Below the pieces are notes generated by a model, which had not been told where the DNA came from, did no database searches, and saw only the letters and a list, made by a program, of their open reading frames with translations. This document shows, one piece after another, positions 59,766 through 64,000 of a DNA stretch of 64,000 bases. Position numbers and translations under genes: made by a program. Position 1 is the stretch's first letter. The number at the start of each line of letters is the position of its first letter. The DNA is taken from NCBI RefSeq assembly GCF_028898945.1, contig NZ_CP118607.1, positions 5,256,001 through 5,320,000 of the forward strand, written 5' to 3'. The DNA is from Pseudomonas sp. PSKL.D1. Its GTDB lineage: Bacteria; Pseudomonadota; Gammaproteobacteria; Pseudomonadales; Pseudomonadaceae.

Positions 59766-61913
59766 TTAGCCTTGTTTTTTAACGAGTGCTTCGACGATGT
59801 TCGACGGAGCTTCGGCGTATTTGGAGAATTCCATGGAGTAGCTTGCGCGACCCTGAGACATGGAACGAACGTCGGTCGCGTAACCGAACATCTCTCCGAG
59901 CGGTACCTCAGCAGTGATTACCTTGCCGGACACCGAGTCTTCATTACCCTGGATCATCCCGCGACGACGGCTCAGGTCACCCATCACGTCACCCAGGTAG
60001 TCTTCCGGGGTTACAACTTCGACCTTCATGATCGGCTCAAGCACCACGCCACCGCCCTTCTGGGCCAGTTGCTTGGTCGCCATCGAAGCAGCGATTTTGA
60101 ACGCCATTTCGTTGGAGTCGACGTCGTGGTACGAACCGTCGAATACCGTAGCCTTCAGGCCGAGCAGCGGATAACCGGCAACAACGCCGTTTTTCATCTG
60201 CTCTTCGATACCCTTCTGGATCGGGGCGATGAATTCCTTAGGAATCACACCACCAACGACTTCGTTGGTGAACACCAGACCTTCGGTGATGTTGCCTTTC
60301 TCGTCCACGTCCGGTTCCGAGAAACGGATCCAGCAGTGACCGAACTGACCACGACCACCCGACTGACGAACGAACTTGCCTTCGATCTCGACGTTGGACT
60401 TGGTGATCTTCTCGCGGTACGAAACCTGCGGCTTGCCGACGTTGCACTCGACGTTGAACTCGCGCTTCATGCGGTCAACGAGGATGTCCAGGTGCAGCTC
60501 ACCCATACCGGAGATGATGGTCTGACCGGTTTCTTCGTCGGTCTTGACGCGGAACGACGGGTCTTCCTGAGCCAGCTTGCCCAGTGCGATACCCATCTTC
60601 TCCTGGTCAGCCTTGGTTTTCGGCTCGACGGAGAGCGAGATTACAGGCTCCGGGAAGTCCATACGCTCAAGGATGATCGGCTTGTCGGCGTTGCACAGGG
60701 TGTCACCAGTGGTGACGTCCTTCATGCCGATCAAAGCAGCGATGTCACCAGCGCGTACTTCTTTGATCTCTTCACGCTGGTTAGCGTGCATCTGCACCAT
60801 ACGACCAACGCGCTCTTTCTTGCCCTTGACCGAGTTGATGACGGAGTCACCGGAGGTCAGGAAGCCCGAGTAAACGCGAACGAAGGTCAGAGTACCCACG
60901 AACGGGTCAGTGGCAATCTTGAACGCCAGCGCCGAGAACGGCTCGTTGTCGTCAGCAGGACGCTCGTCGTACTGTTCCGGCTGGACTTCATCCTTCGGCA
61001 CGTCGATCAGATCAGGGTGAATACCCTTGATCGCAGGGATCTCGGTTGGCGCAGGCAGGAAATCAATGACGGCATCGAGAACCAGGGGAACGCCCTTGTT
61101 CTTGAACGAGGAACCGCAGACAGCAGGAACGATCTCGCTCGCCAGGGTACGGGCGCGCAGACCAGCCTTGATGTCTTCGACGGACAGGTCACCTTCTTCA
61201 AGGTACTTGTTCATCAGCTCTTCGTTGGCTTCGGCAGCAGCTTCCACCATGTTCGAGCGCCACTCTTCGGCCAGCTCAAGCATGTCCGCAGGAATTTCTT
61301 CCTCGCGGTAGGTGGTGCCTTTGTCGTCGTCGTTCCAGTAGATGGCTTTCATCTTGATCAGGTCAACCTGACCCTGGAAGTCATCCTCTGCACCGATGGC
61401 CAGCTGGACCGGAACCGGGGTGTGACCCAGACGGTTCTTGATCTGACCAACAACGCGCAGGAAGTTGGCACCGGCACGGTCCATCTTGTTCACGTAAACA
61501 ACACGTGGAACGCCGTACTTGTTGGCCTGACGCCATACGGTTTCGGACTGCGGCTCAACGCCGGAGGTACCGCAGAACACAACGACCGCGCCGTCGAGTA
61601 CACGCAGCGAACGCTCTACTTCAATGGTGAAGTCAACGTGGCCGGGGGTATCGATAACGTTTACGCGGTAGTTGTCGTACTGACCACGGGAACCCTTCCA
61701 GAAGGTAGTAACGGCAGCGGAGGTAATGGTGATACCCCGCTCCTGCTCCTGCACCATCCAGTCGGTGGTCGCGGCGCCATCATGCACCTCGCCCATCTTG
61801 TGGCTCAGACCTGTGTAGAACAGGATCCGCTCGGTAGTGGTGGTCTTGCCCGCGTCAACGTGGGCACAGATACCAATGTTACGGTAGCGGTTAATTGCTG
61901 TAGTACGAGCCAT
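59766..61913 (-). CDS. fusA: Elongation factor G
   Basis: EF-G translocates tRNAs and mRNA with GTP hydrolysis. The 715-residue protein starts [20 protein letters not shown] and has [15 protein letters not shown] (G1), [34 protein letters not shown] and [12 protein letters not shown], then domains II-V with [16 protein letters not shown]. It lies 30 bases after rpsG. Such genomes can carry a second EF-G; only one is visible here. Confidence 0.97.
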   Translation of the reverse strand: MARTTAINRYRNIGICAHVDAGKTTTTERILFYTGLSHKMGEVHDGAATTDWMVQEQERGITITSAAVTTFWKGSRGQYDNYRVNVIDTPGHVDFTIEVERSLRVLDGAVVVFCGTSGVEPQSETVWRQANKYGVPRVVYVNKMDRAGANFLRVVGQIKNRLGHTPVPVQLAIGAEDDFQGQVDLIKMKAIYWNDDDKGTTYREEEIPADMLELAEEWRSNMVEAAAEANEELMNKYLEEGDLSVEDIKAGLRARTLASEIVPAVCGSSFKNKGVPLVLDAVIDFLPAPTEIPAIKGIHPDLIDVPKDEVQPEQYDERPADDNEPFSALAFKIATDPFVGTLTFVRVYSGFLTSGDSVINSVKGKKERVGRMVQMHANQREEIKEVRAGDIAALIGMKDVTTGDTLCNADKPIILERMDFPEPVISLSVEPKTKADQEKMGIALGKLAQEDPSFRVKTDEETGQTIISGMGELHLDILVDRMKREFNVECNVGKPQVSYREKITKSNVEIEGKFVRQSGGRGQFGHCWIRFSEPDVDEKGNITEGLVFTNEVVGGVIPKEFIAPIQKGIEEQMKNGVVAGYPLLGLKATVFDGSYHDVDSNEMAFKIAASMATKQLAQKGGGVVLEPIMKVEVVTPEDYLGDVMGDLSRRRGMIQGNEDSVSGKVITAEVPLGEMFGYATDVRSMSQGRASYSMEFSKYAEAPSNIVEALVKKQG

Positions 61914-61943
61914 AAAGCCCTCGCAAAATGATTGATGCTTGAA

Positions 61944-62414
61944 TTAGAAGCGGTAGTGCGAGAACGCTTTGTTGGCTTCAGCCATACGGTGAACGTCTTC
62001 ACGCTTCTTGACTGCAGCACCTTTGCCTTCGGCAGCATCCAGCAGTTCACCGGCCAGGCGCAGGGCCATCGACTTCTCGCCGCGCTTGCGGGCGTAGTCT
62101 ACGAGCCAGCGCATTGCCAGAGCGTTACGACGGGATGGACGAACTTCAACCGGAACCTGGTAAGTGGCACCGCCGACACGACGGGACTTTACTTCGACCA
62201 GCGGAGCGATGGCGTCGAGAGCTTTCTCGAAGATTTCCAGGGGGTCGCTGTTCTTGCGTGCTTTGACAGTATCCAGGGCACCGTAAACGATGCGCTCGGC
62301 TACGGCCTTCTTGCCGCTTTCCATCACGTGGTTCATGAACTTGGCGAGGATTTGGGATCCGTATTTAGGATCGTCCAGAATCTCACGTTTTGCTGCTACA
62401 CGACGTCTTGGCAT
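61944..62414 (-). CDS. rpsG: Ribosomal protein S7
   Basis: A 156-residue 30S head assembly protein. It starts [20 protein letters not shown] and contains [20 protein letters not shown] and [21 protein letters not shown] 106-base gap to rpsL contains the rpsG leader; in E. coli S7 regulates the str operon from that gap. Confidence 0.97.
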   Translation of the reverse strand: MPRRRVAAKREILDDPKYGSQILAKFMNHVMESGKKAVAERIVYGALDTVKARKNSDPLEIFEKALDAIAPLVEVKSRRVGGATYQVPVEVRPSRRNALAMRWLVDYARKRGEKSMALRLAGELLDAAEGKGAAVKKREDVHRMAEANKAFSHYRF

Positions 62415-62520
62415 GATAAGCCCTCAAACGGTCTTCAGGTTAGCCCGGGACGTGGGTCTTCGACCCCTGCCCGACCTTACTCTTATCGACTCAAAAAAAT
62501 GGATGTCTGCAAACGGCCGA

Positions 62521-62892
62521 TTACTTCGGACGCTTGGTACCGTATTTCGAACGACCCTGGTTACGGCCTTTAACGCCCGAAGTATCCAGAGAGCCGCGAA
62601 CGGTGTGGTAACGAACACCTGGCAAGTCTTTTACACGGCCGCCACGGATCAGGACGACGCTGTGCTCCTGCAGGTTGTGGCCTTCACCACCGATGTACGA
62701 GGAAACCTCGAAACCGTTGGTCAGACGCACACGGCATACTTTACGCAGTGCCGAGTTAGGTTTTTTCGGCGTGGTGGTGTACACACGGGTGCACACGCCA
62801 CGACGTTGCGGGCAGTTCTGCAGCGCAGGAACGTCGGACTTCTCGACCGAACGCTTACGCGGCTGACGTACCAGCTGGTTGATAGTTGCCAT
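62521..62892 (-). CDS. rpsL: Ribosomal protein S12
   Basis: A 123-residue decoding-centre protein. It starts [20 protein letters not shown] and has [13 protein letters not shown] and [14 protein letters not shown]. Lys43 and Lys88, whose changes cause streptomycin resistance, are wild type. It is the first gene of the str operon, with its own promoter about 95 bases upstream. Confidence 0.97.
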   Translation of the reverse strand: MATINQLVRQPRKRSVEKSDVPALQNCPQRRGVCTRVYTTTPKKPNSALRKVCRVRLTNGFEVSSYIGGEGHNLQEHSVVLIRGGRVKDLPGVRYHTVRGSLDTSGVKGRNQGRSKYGTKRPK

Positions 62893-62985
62893 CTACTAGC
62901 TCCACTGATTGTCTTGCGACTCTATTGTCTTGCAAGAAAGCCAAAAATTGGCGAGACGGAGCCTCACCAAATTTAAGGGTACAAA

Positions 62986-63014
62986 AGTCTAAAGAGGATC
63001 TTGCACCCAGTCAA
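62986..63014 (-). promoter_or_regulatory. Sigma-70-type promoter of the str operon (rpsL)
   Basis: TTGACT (63009-63014) and TAGACT (62986-62991) with a 17-base spacer lie about 95 bases upstream of rpsL, between the hairpin after rpoC and the gene. Confidence 0.72.
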
Positions 63015-63019
63015 GACAA

Positions 63020-63092
63020 GGCCCCGGCCCTCCTCGCCCGATCATCGGCAACATTTTATGTCGCCGATGCCCGTTCGAGGCTAGCCGGGGCC
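63020..63092. terminator. Large nested hairpin between rpoC and rpsL
   Basis: An outer 9-base-pair stem GGCCCCGGC / GCCGGGGCC (63020-63028 with 63084-63092) encloses an inner near-perfect 12-base-pair hairpin CATCGGCAACAT / ATGTCGCCGATG (63043-63069). There is no T-run, so it may be a processing or transcription-pausing structure after rpoC rather than a classic terminator. Confidence 0.6.
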
Positions 63093-63103
63093 CTGCCCTG
63101 TAC

Positions 63104-64000
63104 TTAGTTACCGCTGGAATTCAGCGCTTCGGTCAGTGCGGCTTCCACCTCACTGGCACTCACGCGCAGCGGTTTGTCGGCATCACGGCGACGCTTGCGC
63201 TCGCTGTGGTAAGCCAGACCAGTACCAGCCGGGATCAGACGACCCACGACCACGTTCTCTTTCAGGCCGCGCAGGTAATCGCGCTTGCCGGTTACGGCCG
63301 CTTCGGTCAGTACGCGGGTAGTTTCCTGGAAGGAAGCCGCGGAGATGAACGACTCGGTCGACAGCGAAGCCTTGGTGATACCCAGCAGCACACGGGTGAA
63401 CTTGGAGATGAACTTGTCTTCGCCGGCGAGACGCTCGTTCTCAACCAGTACCTGAGTCAGTTCCATCTGGTCGCCCTTGATGAAGCTGGAATCGCCCGAC
63501 TCGGAGATCTCGACCTTACGCAGCATCTGACGCAGGATGGTCTCGATGTGCTTGTCGTTGATCTTCACGCCTTGCAGACGGTAAACGTCCTGGATTTCGT
63601 TGACGATGTACTTCGCCAGCGCACTCACACCCAGCAGACGCAGGATGTCGTGCGGATCGCTCGGGCCGTCGGAGATAACTTCGCCGCGGTTTACCTGCTC
63701 ACCTTCGAAGACGTTCAGGTGACGCCACTTCGGAATCAGCTCTTCGTACGGATCGCTACCGTCGGTCGGGGTGATTACCAGGCGACGTTTGCCCTTGGTC
63801 TCTTTACCGAATGCGATGGTGCCGCTGACTTCAGCCAGAATCGAGGCTTCTTTCGGGCGACGCGCTTCGAACAGGTCGGCAACGCGTGGCAGACCACCGG
63901 TGATGTCACGGGTCTTCGACGTTTCTTGCGGGATACGCGCGATAACGTCACCAACACCGATCTGAGCGCCGTCAGCCACACCGACGAGGGCGTTAGCCGG
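63104..64000 (-). CDS. rpoC: RNA polymerase beta' subunit, C-terminal part (runs off window)
   Basis: The last 298 codons of rpoC. The C-terminal region shows [60 protein letters not shown], the jaw/secondary channel [19 protein letters not shown] segment ([17 protein letters not shown]) and [20 protein letters not shown]. The frame is open to the window edge; seven further codons precede the first apparent start, which is not a real one. It precedes the str operon on the same strand. Confidence 0.96.
   Translation of the reverse strand, partial: PANALVGVADGAQIGVGDVIARIPQETSKTRDITGGLPRVADLFEARRPKEASILAEVSGTIAFGKETKGKRRLVITPTDGSDPYEELIPKWRHLNVFEGEQVNRGEVISDGPSDPHDILRLLGVSALAKYIVNEIQDVYRLQGVKINDKHIETILRQMLRKVEISESGDSSFIKGDQMELTQVLVENERLAGEDKFISKFTRVLLGITKASLSTESFISAASFQETTRVLTEAAVTGKRDYLRGLKENVVVGRLIPAGTGLAYHSERKRRRDADKPLRVSASEVEAALTEALNSSGN

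Noticed and set aside
59772..61931. A 719-residue open frame opposite fusA
   Set aside because: Antisense shadow of elongation factor G; no independent support such as a start site or motif.

Overview
The window looks like a chromosomal segment of a fluorescent pseudomonad, most probably of the Pseudomonas putida group. The signs are GC-rich coding with long antisense shadow frames, two REP/REPIN families typical of pseudomonads, the order nrdR-ribD-ribE-ribBA-ribH-nusB-thiL-pgpA, the pair ssb/MFS divergent from uvrA, and the str-S10-spc-alpha ribosomal order. Species assignment rests on remembered gene order and protein style, not on a database search.

Layout. Positions 1-7114 (minus strand) hold a riboflavin and cofactor operon running from nrdR to ribA. 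Positions 7220-13606 (mostly plus) hold a lipoprotein, a methyltransferase, the chaperedoxin YbbN/CnoX, a likely zinc-limitation operon behind a Zur-like palindrome (ZrgA-like protein, ABC ATPase, FtsX-type permease, DUF3299 protein), and OmpW. Positions 13786-15592 hold two sugar-nucleotide enzymes. Positions 15703-19785 are accessory: a three-gene operon (small signal-peptide protein ending in Asn-Asn, MccB-like adenylyltransferase, HIT protein), then on the other strand a half-length oxygenase-like gene, a TSUP transporter and an XRE regulator. Positions 19964-22465 carry an amino-acid:sodium symporter and a type I asparaginase. Positions 22563-31741 (minus) form a selenocysteine cluster: tRNA-Sec, selB, selA, fdhE and the formate dehydrogenase fdoGHI, in which the alpha subunit reads through an in-frame TGA. 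Positions 31870-36318 hold a YdfG-like reductase, a second TSUP/oxygenase pair and a divergent MocR regulator. Positions 36412-37407 hold a REPIN, a strongly structured leader and two small DUF6124/DUF3077-type genes. Positions 37487-44542 carry ssb, an MFS transporter, uvrA, a ferritin and a catalase. From 44715 to the end (minus) lie the alpha, spc, S10 and str ribosomal operons with secY, rpoA, tuf and fusA, and the 3' end of rpoC.

How it works together. The riboflavin block carries all the committed flavin steps, with the GTP cyclohydrolase II activity apparently supplied by the separate ribA because the matching domain of RibBA has lost its zinc cysteines. The Sec cluster puts tRNA, elongation factor and synthase next to their one visible client. 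The most interesting region is 15703-17376: a precursor-like peptide with C-terminal Asn, an enzyme resembling MccB (which adenylates a C-terminal Asn in microcin C) and a HIT hydrolase (a fold known to give self-immunity to microcin C-type compounds). This suggests an undescribed peptidyl-nucleotide system, although the predicted Sec signal peptide on the precursor is unexpected. Second in interest is the leader at 36664-36871, whose base pairing would bury the start region of the first small gene.
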